Source: Zoogloeaceae bacterium G21618-S1
GTDB taxonomy: Bacteria > Pseudomonadota > Gammaproteobacteria > Burkholderiales > Rhodocyclaceae
DNA length: 64,000 nt
Assembly (NCBI GenBank): GCA_027214125.1
Contig: JAPWHF010000010.1
Location: forward strand, 186,001-250,000
Direction of reading: 5' to 3'
A program made the translations under genes and the position numbers. Shown piece by piece: positions 46,573 through 55,389 of this stretch. A model generated the notes under the pieces. It did no database searches. It was not told the origin of the DNA and worked only from the letters and a program-made list of their open reading frames with translations. Numbering within the stretch: position 1 is the stretch's first letter; every line of letters starts with the position of its first letter.

Positions 46573-47774
46573 TGGCCCAGAAGGACTATCCCCTCGACTA
46601 CGACTACCTCGAAGAAACCCTGCTTCAGCTGCTGGCGATCCCCAGCCCCGTGGGCTACACCGATGCGGTCGCACGCTATACCGCCGGCCAGCTCGAAGCC
46701 ATGGGCATCCCCTACGAGATGACCCGCCGCGGTGCCATCCGGGCCACGCTAAAGGGCGAGCAGCCGCGACCGGCGCGCGCCATCGTCGCGCATCTGGACA
46801 CGCTGGGCGCGATGGTGCGCGAGATCAAATCCAATGGGCGCCTTGGCATCGTGCCGATCGGCCACTGGTCCTCGCGCTTCGCCGAAGGTGGACGGCTCAC
46901 CGTGTTCACCGACAAAGGCCAGGTGCGCGGGACCTGCCTGCCGCTGAAAACCTCGGGCCACGCCTTCGGCCCCGAGATCGACACCCAGCCGAGCAGCTGG
47001 GACCATGTCGAAGTGCGGGTCGACGTGCCTGCCCGCAGCGCGATGGACCTCGAAGCGGCCGGCCTGCGCGTGGGCGACACCATGGCCTTCGATCCGCAAC
47101 CGGAGATCTGCCAGAACGGTTACATCGTGTCGCGCTATCTCGATGACAAAGCCGCCGTCGCTGCCCTGCTCACCGCCTGCAAGGCGGTGCAAGACGGCAA
47201 GCTGGTGCCGCCGGTCGATGTGCACCCGCTGTTCACCATCACCGAAGAAGTTGGCTCCGGCGCCTCCGCCGCGTTGCACGGCGACATCGCCGAAATGCTC
47301 AGCCTCGACATCGCCATTGCCGCACCGGGGCAGAACACCGACGAGCATGCCGTCACCATCTGCATGCAGGACATGAGCGGCCCCTTCGACTACCACCTCA
47401 CCCGCAAGCTGATCGGCATCGCCGAGAAGTACAACATCTCGCACCGCCGCGACGTGTTCCGCTTCTACCGCAGCGACAGCGCCGCCGCGGTCGAGGCCGG
47501 CAACGACATCCGCACCGCGCTGATCGGTTTCGGCGCCGACGCCTCGCATGCCTACGAGCGCACCCACCGCCGTGCGCTGGCGGCCCTCACGCGGCTCACC
47601 ACCTACTACCTGATGAGCAAACCGGTGGCCCGCCGCGACGAACGCATGCTCGGCTCGCTCGACGGCTTCACCGAGCAGCTCAGCCCGGAGGACATGGTGG
47701 TGCCGAGCAACCCGCTGCCGCTACCGGGCGACTTCCTGACGCACGACCCCAAGGCCGGCGGCGAACCGGAGTAA
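46572..47774 (+). CDS. NAGGN-system M42-family metallopeptidase
   Basis: A 400-residue dinuclear-metal aminopeptidase-type protein encoded at the end of the NAGGN trio. Metal and catalytic residues are visible in AIVAHLDTLGAMVREIKSNGR, YLDDKAAVAALL, and ITEEVGSGASAAL, with late GADASHAYERTH. In this context it probably hydrolyses or turns over the dipeptide osmolyte or its precursor, but this has not been shown as far as I know. The start overlaps the previous stop by one base, so coupling is certain. Confidence 0.9.
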   Translation: MAQKDYPLDYDYLEETLLQLLAIPSPVGYTDAVARYTAGQLEAMGIPYEMTRRGAIRATLKGEQPRPARAIVAHLDTLGAMVREIKSNGRLGIVPIGHWSSRFAEGGRLTVFTDKGQVRGTCLPLKTSGHAFGPEIDTQPSSWDHVEVRVDVPARSAMDLEAAGLRVGDTMAFDPQPEICQNGYIVSRYLDDKAAVAALLTACKAVQDGKLVPPVDVHPLFTITEEVGSGASAALHGDIAEMLSLDIAIAAPGQNTDEHAVTICMQDMSGPFDYHLTRKLIGIAEKYNISHRRDVFRFYRSDSAAAVEAGNDIRTALIGFGADASHAYERTHRRALAALTRLTTYYLMSKPVARRDERMLGSLDGFTEQLSPEDMVVPSNPLPLPGDFLTHDPKAGGEPE

Positions 47775-47788
47775 GCGCCGCTCGCGCA

Positions 47789-47823
47789 CAAAAAAAGGCC
47801 GCGACGATCGCGGCCTTTTTTGT
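47789..47823. terminator. Bidirectional intrinsic terminator after the NAGGN operon
   Basis: An A-run, GGCCGCGA, a CGA loop, TCGCGGCC and a T-run form a strong symmetric hairpin 14 bases after the M42 gene. It also ends the convergent nusB-rib unit. Confidence 0.92.
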
Positions 47824-47841
47824 CAGGCACCGGGCGGTGGG

Positions 47842-48294
47842 TCAGCCGCCCTTGCGCTCGGCCTCGCGGGCGGCGACTTCAAGTGGCCGCAGCTTGGCCG
47901 CGACCTTGTCCATCACACCATTCACGAAGCGGTGGCCGTCGGTGCCGCCGTAGGACTTGGCCAGTTCGATGGCCTCGTTGATCACCACTTTGTAGGGCAC
48001 TTCGATGTGGCGCTCCAGCTCGTGCGTGGCCAGCAGCAGCACGGCGCGTTCGATGGGCGACAGCTCGGCCACCGTCCGGCCGATGAAGGGCGCGAACTCG
48101 GCCTCCAGCGCGCCGGTGTCGTTCAGCGTGCCGCGCAGCAAGGCGGTAAACAGATCGCCGTCGGCCTTGTCGAAACCGGGGGCGCTGCGCACCTGATCTT
48201 CAATCATGGCCAGGCTGTTGCCGGAGAGCAGGGCCTGGTAGATGCCTTGCAGGGCGAATTCGCGGGCGCGGCGACGGGCGGACTTGCTGCTCAT
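47842..48294 (-). CDS. nusB: Transcription antitermination factor NusB
   Basis: A 150-residue all-helical protein that binds boxA RNA with S10 in rRNA antitermination. It begins [25 protein letters not shown] and has [54 protein letters not shown], the family's central and C-terminal signature. It overlaps ribH by ATGA, the typical rib-nusB order. Confidence 0.97.
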   Translation of the reverse strand: MSSKSARRRAREFALQGIYQALLSGNSLAMIEDQVRSAPGFDKADGDLFTALLRGTLNDTGALEAEFAPFIGRTVAELSPIERAVLLLATHELERHIEVPYKVVINEAIELAKSYGGTDGHRFVNGVMDKVAAKLRPLEVAAREAERKGG

Positions 48295-48764
48295 GCCACC
48301 ACCGCGCGCAGCAGATGCACCATCTCGACCGCCGTCTTGGCGCAGTCGCTACCTTTCTCGTGCATGCGGGCCAGGGCCTGGTCGTCGTCTTCGGTGGTGA
48401 GCACGCCGTTGGCGATCGGCATGCCGGTGTCCAGGCCGATGCGGTTGATGCCGGCGGCCATTTCGTTGGAGACGATCTCGAAGTGATAGGTCTCGCCGCG
48501 GATCACCGCGCCGAGGGCGATCAGCGCGTCGAACTGCTCCGAGTCGGCCATGGTCTGCAACACCAGCGGAATCTCCAGCGCGCCGGGCACGGTGGTGATG
48601 AGGATGTCTTCGTCGGCGACGCCGAGGTTCAACAGCTCGTCCACGGCGGCCGAGAGCAGGCCCTCGCACACGTCCTGGTTGAAGCGGCTCATGACAATGC
48701 CGATGCTCAGGCCGATGCCGTCGAGGTTCGGGGTGATTTCGGTGATGTTGTCAAAACGGGGCAT
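48291..48764 (-). CDS. ribH: 6,7-dimethyl-8-ribityllumazine synthase
   Basis: Condenses the ribityl-uracil with dihydroxybutanone phosphate to make lumazine, the step before riboflavin. The 157-residue protein has [55 protein letters not shown]. It lies in the ribE-ribBA-ribH-nusB run and overlaps nusB by four bases. Confidence 0.96.
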   Translation of the reverse strand: MPRFDNITEITPNLDGIGLSIGIVMSRFNQDVCEGLLSAAVDELLNLGVADEDILITTVPGALEIPLVLQTMADSEQFDALIALGAVIRGETYHFEIVSNEMAAGINRIGLDTGMPIANGVLTTEDDDQALARMHEKGSDCAKTAVEMVHLLRAVVA

Positions 48765-48767
48765 GGA

Positions 48768-49898
48768 TCAGGCCTCAGAAGAATCGTTGGAATCGGCGGC
48801 ATCGCAGCCCGGGTAGTAGCCAGTCACTTCCAGCCCGAAGCCGGCCATGCTGGGGATCTTGCGTGGGCTGGCGAGCAGGCGCATCTTGCCCACGCCCAGG
48901 TCACGCAGGATCTGGGCGCCAACGCCGAACAGGCGCGGGTCCCACTTGACGGCGGCACGCGGCACGGCCGGGTCGTTGGTGAGCTGGGCGAGCAGGTCGC
49001 GGCCGGTTTGCGGGCGATACAGCATGATCAGCACGCCGCAGCCAGATTCGGCGATGGTTTTGAGCGCCGAGTCGACCGGGAAGCTGTGGCGGTCGCTGCT
49101 GGTGTCGAGAAAGTCGATCACCGAGATCGGCTCGTGCACCCGCACCAGCGCTTCGGTGTCGGCACTGATGGTGCCGCAGGCCATGGCCAGATGGATGTCG
49201 CCTGAGGTTTTGTCTTCGAAGGCGCACAGGCGGAAAGGGCCGTGGGCGGTATCGACGGTTTTTTCGGACACGCGCTCGACCAGGTGTTCGGTGGCGGCGC
49301 GGTATTCGATCAGGTCGCGGATCGCGCCGATCTTGAGCCCGTGTTGTTTGGCGAAGGGGATCAGGTCGGGCAGGCGGGCCATCGAGCCGTCGTCGTTCAT
49401 GATCTCGCAGATCACCGAGGCCGGCTCCAGCCCGGCGATGGCGCCCAGATCGCAACCCGCTTCGGTATGGCCGGCGCGGATCAGCACGCCGCCGGGGCGC
49501 GCCATGATCGGGAAGATATGGCCGGGCTGCACGATGTCGGCCGGCTTGGCGTTGCGCGCCACGGCGCGCTGCACGGTGAGGGCGCGATCGGCAGCCGAGA
49601 TGCCGGTGGTGACGCCCTCGGCCGCTTCGATCGACACCGTAAAGGCGGTGCCGTGCGAGCTCTTGTTGCTGCGTGCCATCTGGCCCAGGCCGAGTTGCGC
49701 ACAGCGCGATTCGGTGAGGGTCAGGCAGATCAGGCCACGACCATACTTGGCCATGAAGTTGATCGCCTCGGGCGTGACATGCTCGGCCGCGATGACCAGG
49801 TCGCCCTCGTTTTCGCGGTCTTCTTCGTCCACCAGCACGACCATGCGGCCGGCGCGGATGTCTTCGATGATCTCGGTGATTGGCGCGAGTGCGCTCAC
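48768..49898 (-). CDS. ribB: 3,4-dihydroxy-2-butanone 4-phosphate synthase with inactive RibA-like domain (RibBX)
   Basis: A 376-residue protein. The N-terminal RibB part is complete: [65 protein letters not shown], and [11 protein letters not shown]. The C-terminal half has the place of GTP cyclohydrolase II but lacks its zinc-binding Cys cluster; the corresponding region reads [15 protein letters not shown]. So it is a RibBX form, and GTP cyclohydrolase II must be elsewhere. The start GTG 49898 is preceded by AGGAG seven bases before. Confidence 0.92.
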   Translation of the reverse strand: MSALAPITEIIEDIRAGRMVVLVDEEDRENEGDLVIAAEHVTPEAINFMAKYGRGLICLTLTESRCAQLGLGQMARSNKSSHGTAFTVSIEAAEGVTTGISAADRALTVQRAVARNAKPADIVQPGHIFPIMARPGGVLIRAGHTEAGCDLGAIAGLEPASVICEIMNDDGSMARLPDLIPFAKQHGLKIGAIRDLIEYRAATEHLVERVSEKTVDTAHGPFRLCAFEDKTSGDIHLAMACGTISADTEALVRVHEPISVIDFLDTSSDRHSFPVDSALKTIAESGCGVLIMLYRPQTGRDLLAQLTNDPAVPRAAVKWDPRLFGVGAQILRDLGVGKMRLLASPRKIPSMAGFGLEVTGYYPGCDAADSNDSSEA

Positions 49899-49941
49899 GG
49901 TGTTCTCCTGTCGGGCCGGTGGCCGCGTTTCGGTGTTGTTT

Positions 49942-50541
49942 TTATTCGCCCTGACGCCAGGCGAGCATGCGCTCGACGTAGCGGGCAATGATGTCGATTT
50001 CGAGATTGACCCGCGCGCCCGGCGCCAGCTGCTTGAGCGTGGTGACCTCGACGGTGTGGGGAATCAGGTTGATCGAAAAATCGGTGCCGGTCACGGCGTT
50101 GACCGTGAGGCTCACGCCATTGACGGTGATCGAGCCCTTGCGCGCGATGTAGCCGGCCAGATCGTGCGGCGCGCGGATCACCAGCGCGTGGCTTTCGCCC
50201 ACCGGCTCAAACGTGAGCACCTCGCCCACGCCGTCGACATGGCCGGTGACGATGTGCCCGCCCAGCCGGTCGTCGGCGCGCAGCGCCTTCTCCAGATTCA
50301 CTTCCTGACCGGCGGTGTCGAGGCCAACGGTACAGTTGAGCGTCTCGCGCGAGACGTCGAATTGCGCGCGGCTGCCCTCCATCCCGACCACGGTCAGGCA
50401 CACGCCATTGTTGGCAATGCTGTCGCCGATGGCTACGTCGTCGAGACCGAGCGCGCCGGTATCGACGCTGAGGCGCACGCCGTCTTCGAGGAGGGTGATC
50501 GACTGGATTCGGCCGGTTGCGGCCACGATGCCGGAGAACAT
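49942..50541 (-). CDS. ribE: Riboflavin synthase alpha chain
   Basis: Dismutates lumazine to riboflavin. The 199-residue protein has the two tandem lumazine-binding repeats: [15 protein letters not shown] with [13 protein letters not shown], and [15 protein letters not shown] with [17 protein letters not shown] 50541 begins the family-typical MFSGIV; the frame extends ten residues upstream without similarity. It is the first gene of a rib run without ribD. The dispersed element (copy B) lies 35 bases upstream of its start codon, in the place where an FMN riboswitch might be expected. Confidence 0.95.
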   Translation of the reverse strand: MFSGIVAATGRIQSITLLEDGVRLSVDTGALGLDDVAIGDSIANNGVCLTVVGMEGSRAQFDVSRETLNCTVGLDTAGQEVNLEKALRADDRLGGHIVTGHVDGVGEVLTFEPVGESHALVIRAPHDLAGYIARKGSITVNGVSLTVNAVTGTDFSINLIPHTVEVTTLKQLAPGARVNLEIDIIARYVERMLAWRQGE

Positions 50542-50863
50542 GAGGTTTGCGCTGCGCTTAAAACGTTGCATTTTAACCTAGAAACGGCAGTTGACCGCTT
50601 GTGCTCCGGGGGTAACACCTTGCCTATGCGAGGGACTTACGGTATCGACAGCGATCACGAGGCCGACGAGAACGCTGCGCATCCGATTGCACGTCTGGCG
50701 GGCCGCCTGACTGCGTTGCTTCTCCTTGCAAGGTGCAGCTTGCGCGTCGTCGCGCCTTGCCAGACAACCCGCCAGACGCACACTCAGCTGCGCTCAGCCA
50801 CCGTTTCCAGGTTTGCGATTCTGGCACCGCCGCGCCGGCGGCGTTGCCAAACGGCTGCGCGTG
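50542..50863. other. Intergenic region holding element copy B
   Basis: This 322-base spacer between ribE and the VOC-protein gene (both minus strand) is mostly the dispersed element (50577-50811). The remaining parts, 35 bases on the ribE side and 52 on the other, show no clear promoter or FMN riboswitch structure. Confidence 0.6.
50577..50811. repeat. Dispersed palindromic element, copy B
   Basis: A 235-base relative of copy A (25938-26170). Ends: CCTAGAAACGGCAGTTG at the left and CCACCGTTTCCAGG at the right, again inverted. Inner inverted repeat CGTCTGGCGGG (50692-50702) with CCCGCCAGACG (50768-50778). Compared with copy A, the outer arms changed C-G (25947 with 26161) to G-C (50586 with 50802), and the inner arms changed C-G (26053 with 26135) to T-A (50694 with 50776). 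Pairing is thus maintained. Mismatches in the outer stem mostly become G-U pairs when the minus strand is read as RNA. Confidence 0.8.
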
Positions 50864-51232
50864 TCAGTTGGGCGAATGCAGCCCAACCCGGTTGCCCTCG
50901 CTGTCGATAAACAGCGCCATGTAGCCTATCTCCGGGGTGATCGGCGTCTTGGGCAGCGCGATGCTGCCGCCAGCGGCGCCTACCCGGTCGAGAATGGCGC
51001 TCAGATCGTCGCCGCCGTTCAGGTACACCACCGTGCCCTGTGCGGTCGGGGTCAGGTCGGCGTGCTTGAACAGGCTGCCGCCGACCGCGCCGTCGGCATA
51101 CGGCAGCACGGCCACTTCACCGCCGCACATGGGCGAAGCGTTCAGGGGCGTGTCGAGGATGGCGCCGTAGAATTGGCAGGCGCGGGGCATGTCGGATACC
51201 GGGATTTCGAACCAGTTGATGGCGTTTTTCAT
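50864..51232 (-). CDS. VOC-family (glyoxalase-like) protein
   Basis: A 122-residue single-chain vicinal-oxygen-chelate fold. It starts [30 protein letters not shown], the typical first beta-alpha-beta module, and includes [52 protein letters not shown]. The function is not specified by the fold. It is divergent from a WYL-type regulator, with a palindromic operator candidate between them, so it is likely the regulator's target. Confidence 0.85.
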   Translation of the reverse strand: MKNAINWFEIPVSDMPRACQFYGAILDTPLNASPMCGGEVAVLPYADGAVGGSLFKHADLTPTAQGTVVYLNGGDDLSAILDRVGAAGGSIALPKTPITPEIGYMALFIDSEGNRVGLHSPN

Positions 51233-51278
51233 GAGAATTCTCCGTGAGTTGAAAGTGCCCGGCCAGTATCGCGAGGCT

Positions 51279-51302
51279 CTCCTGACAGCCTGGTGTCAGG
51301 AG
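51279..51302. promoter_or_regulatory. Palindromic operator candidate between VOC and WYL genes
   Basis: CTCCTGACA and TGTCAGGAG are perfect inverted half-sites separated by six bases, in the divergent spacer 47 bases from the VOC start and 39 bases from the regulator start. This is the form of a dimeric regulator site. The likely binder is the adjacent WYL regulator (inference). Confidence 0.55.
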
Positions 51303-51340
51303 CCCTCCGGCACGATGGGGCACTTCAAAGGAGTGAGTTG

Positions 51341-52018
51341 ATGCGACGTGCTGACCGACTGTTCCGGATCGTGACCCTGCTCGGCGGGGCGCGGGTGATG
51401 ACTGCCCGCCAACTGGCCGAGCTGCTCGAAGTGTCGGAGCGCACCATCTACCGCGATGTGGCCGACCTGATCGGCTCGGGCACGCCCATTGATGGCGAGG
51501 CTGGCGTGGGCTATCGCCTGCGGCGTGAGTACCGATTGCCGCCGTTGCATTTCTCGGAAGACGAACTGTCGGCGCTGGCGGTCGGCCTGCGCATGGTTGG
51601 CGGCTGGGCCGACCCGGCGCTCGGCCGGGCGGCGGAACTGGCGCTGGCGCGCATCGACGCGGTCATGCCGGCGGCCCGGCGCAGCCTGCGCGATGCGCCG
51701 GTAATCGTGCCCGGCTTCCATGTCTCGCCCGCCATGGTCGCGCCGCTGGCAAGCTTGCGTCAGGCGATGGCCGGCGCGCAAAAAGTGCAGGTCGCCTATG
51801 TGCGCGCCGACGGCGAAGCCTCGCAGCGCGTGCTGTGGCCGCTCGGGCTGATCTTCTGGGGGAGTAGCTGGACGCTGGGTGCCTGGTGCGAGTTGCGCGA
51901 CGACTTTCGCAGCTTCCGGCTCGATCGCATCGGCAGTATCGATATCCTCGCCGAGCGCTTCGATGCCTCGCGCGGGCGGCGCTTGCAAGACTATATTGAC
52001 GCGGTGCGATGTGACTGA
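51341..52018 (+). CDS. YafY-type HTH regulator with WYL domain
   Basis: A 225-residue regulator. The N-terminal winged HTH is MRRADRLFRIVTLLGGARVMTARQLAELLEVSERTIYRDVADLIGSGTPIDGEAGVGYRL, of the DeoR/YafY type. The C-terminal WYL-like part (VQVAYVRADGEASQRVLWPLGLIFWGSSWTLGAWCELRDDFRSFRLDRI) binds an unknown effector. An AAGGAG site precedes ATG 51341. It is divergent from the VOC gene, and the AraC regulator follows ten bases behind its stop. Confidence 0.9.
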   Translation: MRRADRLFRIVTLLGGARVMTARQLAELLEVSERTIYRDVADLIGSGTPIDGEAGVGYRLRREYRLPPLHFSEDELSALAVGLRMVGGWADPALGRAAELALARIDAVMPAARRSLRDAPVIVPGFHVSPAMVAPLASLRQAMAGAQKVQVAYVRADGEASQRVLWPLGLIFWGSSWTLGAWCELRDDFRSFRLDRIGSIDILAERFDASRGRRLQDYIDAVRCD

Positions 52019-52027
52019 GGCATGCCG

Positions 52028-52849
52028 ATGAGTCAAGACAGTGAAGCCGCGCCGCCGCCGGCGTGTGCCGGGCGCGCGGGCTTGGGCGGGACGCTGGAGT
52101 TGCGGGTGCGGCGCGAGCAGTACATTGCCGATGTGCCTTTCCCCGACCCGTGCGTGATCCTGGTCACCCGGGGTCACAAGACCCTGACGGTGGGCGATCA
52201 ACAGCGCGGTGCCGGTCCTGGTGAATTGCTGTTCATCAACGCCGGGGTGACAGCCGAGATGCGCAATACGCCTGACGCCGATGGTATCTATGCGGCCACC
52301 TGTGTGGCCGTGGCGCCGGACCTGGTGCGTGCGCATGCCGCCGCGCGCAAAACATTGCCCGGATCGCCGTGGCAGGCGCTGGTGCATGCCGCTGCCCAAT
52401 CGACGCTGGCCGACGTGGTGCGTCACGCGGCGGCCGGCATGCTGGGTGGGCCGACGGTGTCCGACCGGCTCATCCGCCACCGACTCGAAGAGCTGCTGAT
52501 CGCACTCGATGATCTGGGCTGCTGGTGCCGGATCAGCACCGTGGCGACGGTGGCCGAGCGCGTGCGTGCCTTGCTTACCGGCGATCCGGCCGCCAACTGG
52601 ACCGCCGCCGCGGTGGCGCAACGCCTGCACATGAGCGAGGCCAGCCTGCGACGGGCGTTGCGCAGCGAGGCCAGCGGGTTCCGCGCCATGCTTGACGATG
52701 TGCGCATGTCCACCGGACTGGCACTGATCCAGGGCAGCGCGATGAGTCTGCAACAGATCGCCAGTGAGTGCGGCTATGTCTCACCGTCGCGTTTCGCCGC
52801 GCGCTTTAGGCAGCGTTTCGGCGTGACCCCGTCGAGCCTGCGACGCTGA
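52028..52849 (+). CDS. AraC-family transcriptional regulator
   Basis: A 273-residue regulator with an N-terminal cupin-like sensing domain and a C-terminal double HTH. The HTH region has WTAAAVAQRLHMSEASLRRALRSEASGFRAML, and the family signature ALIQGSAMSLQQIASECGYVSPSRFAARFRQRFGVTPSSLRR. ATG 52028 is chosen because TGAGG at 52016 sits about eight bases before it; ATG 52022 is too close. It is probably co-transcribed with the WYL regulator. The target is not readable; the downstream PEBP gene is a candidate. Confidence 0.9.
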   Translation: MSQDSEAAPPPACAGRAGLGGTLELRVRREQYIADVPFPDPCVILVTRGHKTLTVGDQQRGAGPGELLFINAGVTAEMRNTPDADGIYAATCVAVAPDLVRAHAAARKTLPGSPWQALVHAAAQSTLADVVRHAAAGMLGGPTVSDRLIRHRLEELLIALDDLGCWCRISTVATVAERVRALLTGDPAANWTAAAVAQRLHMSEASLRRALRSEASGFRAMLDDVRMSTGLALIQGSAMSLQQIASECGYVSPSRFAARFRQRFGVTPSSLRR

Positions 52850-52944
52850 TCGGTTCTGCACAGCATCTGGCGGTTTGCGCGCACCGGCGACCGTGGGTGT
52901 GCGCTAATCTGGCGTTGTTATTCACGCAATCCGGGAGACAAAGC

Positions 52945-53505
52945 ATGTTGGCACGACTGTGCAAGACCACGCTCATCGGCGCCTGCGCCCTCGCCGCCGC
53001 TGCGGCCAGTGCGGCCGATGATTTCACCCTTGGCAGCCCTGATGTTGCCGACGGAAAGCGCATCGCCGAGCAGCACGTGTTCAAGGGCTTTGGCTGCGAT
53101 GGCGGCAATGTGTCGCCGGCGCTGGCCTGGCGACATCCGCCGGCCGGGACGCAGAGCTACGCAGTGACGGTGTACGACCCCGACGCGCCCACCGGTAGCG
53201 GCTGGTGGCACTGGGTGGTGGTCAATCTGCCAGCGCAGACGACGGGCCTGGCCGCCGGTGCGGGTAACCCGCAAGGCACCTTGCCGGCGGGTGCGCGACA
53301 GATCGGCACCGATTTCGGCGCGCCGGGGTATGGCGGACCGTGCCCACCGCAAGGGCATGGCGAGCATCGCTACATCTTCACGGTGTATGCGCTGAAAACT
53401 CCGCATCTGGATCTGCCAGCCAATGCCACCGCGGCGCTCGCGGGGTTCATGATGCGCGCCAACAGCCTGGGTTCGGCGAGTCTGACGGCGACGTATTCGC
53501 GGTAG
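52945..53505 (+). CDS. YbhB/YbcL-family (PEBP, Raf kinase inhibitor-like) exported protein
   Basis: A 186-residue protein with a signal peptide (about 1-23). The mature part has the PEBP ligand-site motifs SPALAWRHPPAGTQSYAVTVYDPDAPTGSGWWHWVVVNLP and GYGGPCPPQGHGEHRYIFTVYAL. The physiological ligand is unknown in bacteria. ATG 52945 starts the signal peptide after GGGAGA. Its stop codon lies within the short palindromic repeat at 53502. Convergent with dsbD. Confidence 0.9.
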   Translation: MLARLCKTTLIGACALAAAAASAADDFTLGSPDVADGKRIAEQHVFKGFGCDGGNVSPALAWRHPPAGTQSYAVTVYDPDAPTGSGWWHWVVVNLPAQTTGLAAGAGNPQGTLPAGARQIGTDFGAPGYGGPCPPQGHGEHRYIFTVYALKTPHLDLPANATAALAGFMMRANSLGSASLTATYSR

Positions 53506-53523
53506 GGCCGGTTTCAGCCGGCC
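53502..53523. repeat. GTAGGG palindromic repeat, copy 2 (end of the PEBP gene)
   Basis: GTAG followed by GGCCGGTTTCAGCCGGCC, with the PEBP stop codon TAG as part of it. Compared with 11300-11321, the fourth stem base changed G to C and its partner C to G, so pairing is kept. It lies between two convergent genes and may help end transcription. Confidence 0.65.
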
Positions 53524-53540
53524 GCGGCGCGACGCGAACC

Positions 53541-55382
53541 TTATCGATTCAAGACCGCATCAAGCTGGCCGGTGAAATCGTCCGCCGGCATGAAGCCGAC
53601 CACGCGCTGACCGGCAATCTCGCTGCCGCCGGGGGTGAAGAAGATCATCCCTGGCGGGCCGAACAGGCCGAAGCGCTTGAGCAGGGCCTGGTCGTCGGCG
53701 GTGTTGGCGGTGACGTCGGCCTTGAGCAACAGCATCTGGCTCATGCGTGTCTGCACGGTCGGGTCGCTGAACGTGAAGCGCTCCATCTCCTTGCATGAAA
53801 CACACCAGTCAGCATAGAAGTCGAGCATCACCGGCCGGGTACTGGCGGCGATGCGCGCGTCCAGTTCGGCCACCGAGCGCACTTTTTCGAACTGTGGCGC
53901 GCTCGTGGCGGCGACGGCCTGGCCGCCGCGCAAGGCCGCCAGCGGCTGCAGCGGATCGCGCGAGCCGGCCAGCGCACCGATCAGCATCGCCGCGCCAGCG
54001 AGCAGGGCGATAACACCTACGCCTTTCCAGAAACGGCGCCAGCTGTGGGCGTTGGGCGGCAGCGGATCGAGCGCATGCAGGAAGATGCCGGAGAACACCA
54101 GCAGCGCGCCCCAGCCAAGCATGGGCACCACGGCCGGCACCACCGGCGAGATCATCCACACCGCCAGCGCCAGCAGCATCATGCCGAAGGCTTTCTTGAC
54201 CCCTTCCATCCACGGTCCAGCCTTGGGCAGCACTGAGCGCGCGGCGACGCCGACTACGATCAGCGGCGCGCCCATGCCCAGCGCCATGACGAACAGCGCT
54301 ACGCCGCCGAGCACCGCGTCGCCGGTCTGCGCGATGTAGAGCAGCGCGCCGGCCAGCGGCGCAGCCACGCAGGGGCCGACGATGAGCGCCGAGAGCACAC
54401 CCATGATCACCACGCCACCGAGCGAGCCGCCTTTTTCGTGGCTGGCGGTGTTCGACAACCGGCTTTGCAGGGCGGTGGGCAGTTGCAGCTCGTAAAAGCC
54501 GAACATCGACAGCGACAACACCACGAAGACGAGCGCGAAGCTGCCGAGCACCCAGGCGTTCTGCAGCGCGGCCGAGAGCAGCGTGCCCGAGATGCCGGCA
54601 GCGACACCGGCGGCGGCATAGGTGACGGCCATACCCAGCACGTAGGCCAGCGAAAGCACCAGCGCGCGGGTCTTGGTGATCTTGTGGCCGTGGCCGACGA
54701 TGATCCCCGACAGAATCGGGATCATCGGAAAGGTGCAGGGCGTGAAGGCCAGCAGCAGCCCGAAGCCGAAGAAGGAGACGAGAATCAGCGGCACGCTGGC
54801 GCCAGTGAGCAAACCAGCGATGCGGCCGGATTCGTCGCCACCGGTCGGCGCCGCGGTTTTTGCGGGGGCGGCGGTGGCTGGCGTGTCCATGGCCGGCGCG
54901 GGCGTTTTGCTGCCGATACCAAGTTTTTGCAGCCAACCGCCACTGGCCGTGGGGGCGACGGTTTTGGTGAGATCGACGGTCAGGGTCTGCGGCGTCGGTG
55001 GGTAGCACACGCCGATGTCGGCGCAGCCCTGGCTGATCACCGTGAGTTCGAAGTGGCGCACGTCGGCGGGGGCCTGCACCGGCAGGGTGAAGATCAGTTC
55101 GTCGCGATAGGTTTCCACTTCGCCGAAGAACTCGTCGTTTTTCTTCTTGCCCGGCGGCAGGGCCGGGGTGCCGACCACCACAGACTCGGGCTCGGTGCGG
55201 AACTGGAACTTGTCCTTGTACAGGTAGTAGCCATCGACGATTTCGAAGCGCACTTCGAGCTGGTCGGGTGCGAGCGTGCTGACGCTGGCGCGGTAGGCCT
55301 GTTCGGGGGGGAGGAGTTCTTGCGCCTGGGCGGGGCCGAGCAGACCGAGCAGCAGCAGGAGCGGGGCGAGGATGCGGATCAT
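53541..55382 (-). CDS. dsbD: Thiol:disulfide interchange protein DsbD
   Basis: Inner-membrane protein that passes electrons from cytoplasmic thioredoxin to periplasmic DsbC/DsbE-type proteins. The 613-residue protein has a signal peptide, an N-terminal domain with the Cys pair SQGCADIGVCYPP, eight membrane helices with the Cys pair in LAFTPCTFPMIPI and VGPCVAAPLAG, and a C-terminal thioredoxin domain with CVSC. All three redox pairs are present. It overlaps nothing but follows cutA by seven bases, the common cutA-dsbD order. Confidence 0.96.
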   Translation of the reverse strand: MIRILAPLLLLLGLLGPAQAQELLPPEQAYRASVSTLAPDQLEVRFEIVDGYYLYKDKFQFRTEPESVVVGTPALPPGKKKNDEFFGEVETYRDELIFTLPVQAPADVRHFELTVISQGCADIGVCYPPTPQTLTVDLTKTVAPTASGGWLQKLGIGSKTPAPAMDTPATAAPAKTAAPTGGDESGRIAGLLTGASVPLILVSFFGFGLLLAFTPCTFPMIPILSGIIVGHGHKITKTRALVLSLAYVLGMAVTYAAAGVAAGISGTLLSAALQNAWVLGSFALVFVVLSLSMFGFYELQLPTALQSRLSNTASHEKGGSLGGVVIMGVLSALIVGPCVAAPLAGALLYIAQTGDAVLGGVALFVMALGMGAPLIVVGVAARSVLPKAGPWMEGVKKAFGMMLLALAVWMISPVVPAVVPMLGWGALLVFSGIFLHALDPLPPNAHSWRRFWKGVGVIALLAGAAMLIGALAGSRDPLQPLAALRGGQAVAATSAPQFEKVRSVAELDARIAASTRPVMLDFYADWCVSCKEMERFTFSDPTVQTRMSQMLLLKADVTANTADDQALLKRFGLFGPPGMIFFTPGGSEIAGQRVVGFMPADDFTGQLDAVLNR

Positions 55383-55389
55383 GTGAGGT

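Noticed and set aside
50542-50863. FMN riboswitch before ribE
   Set aside because: None of the conserved FMN-element blocks could be seen; the region is filled by the dispersed element.
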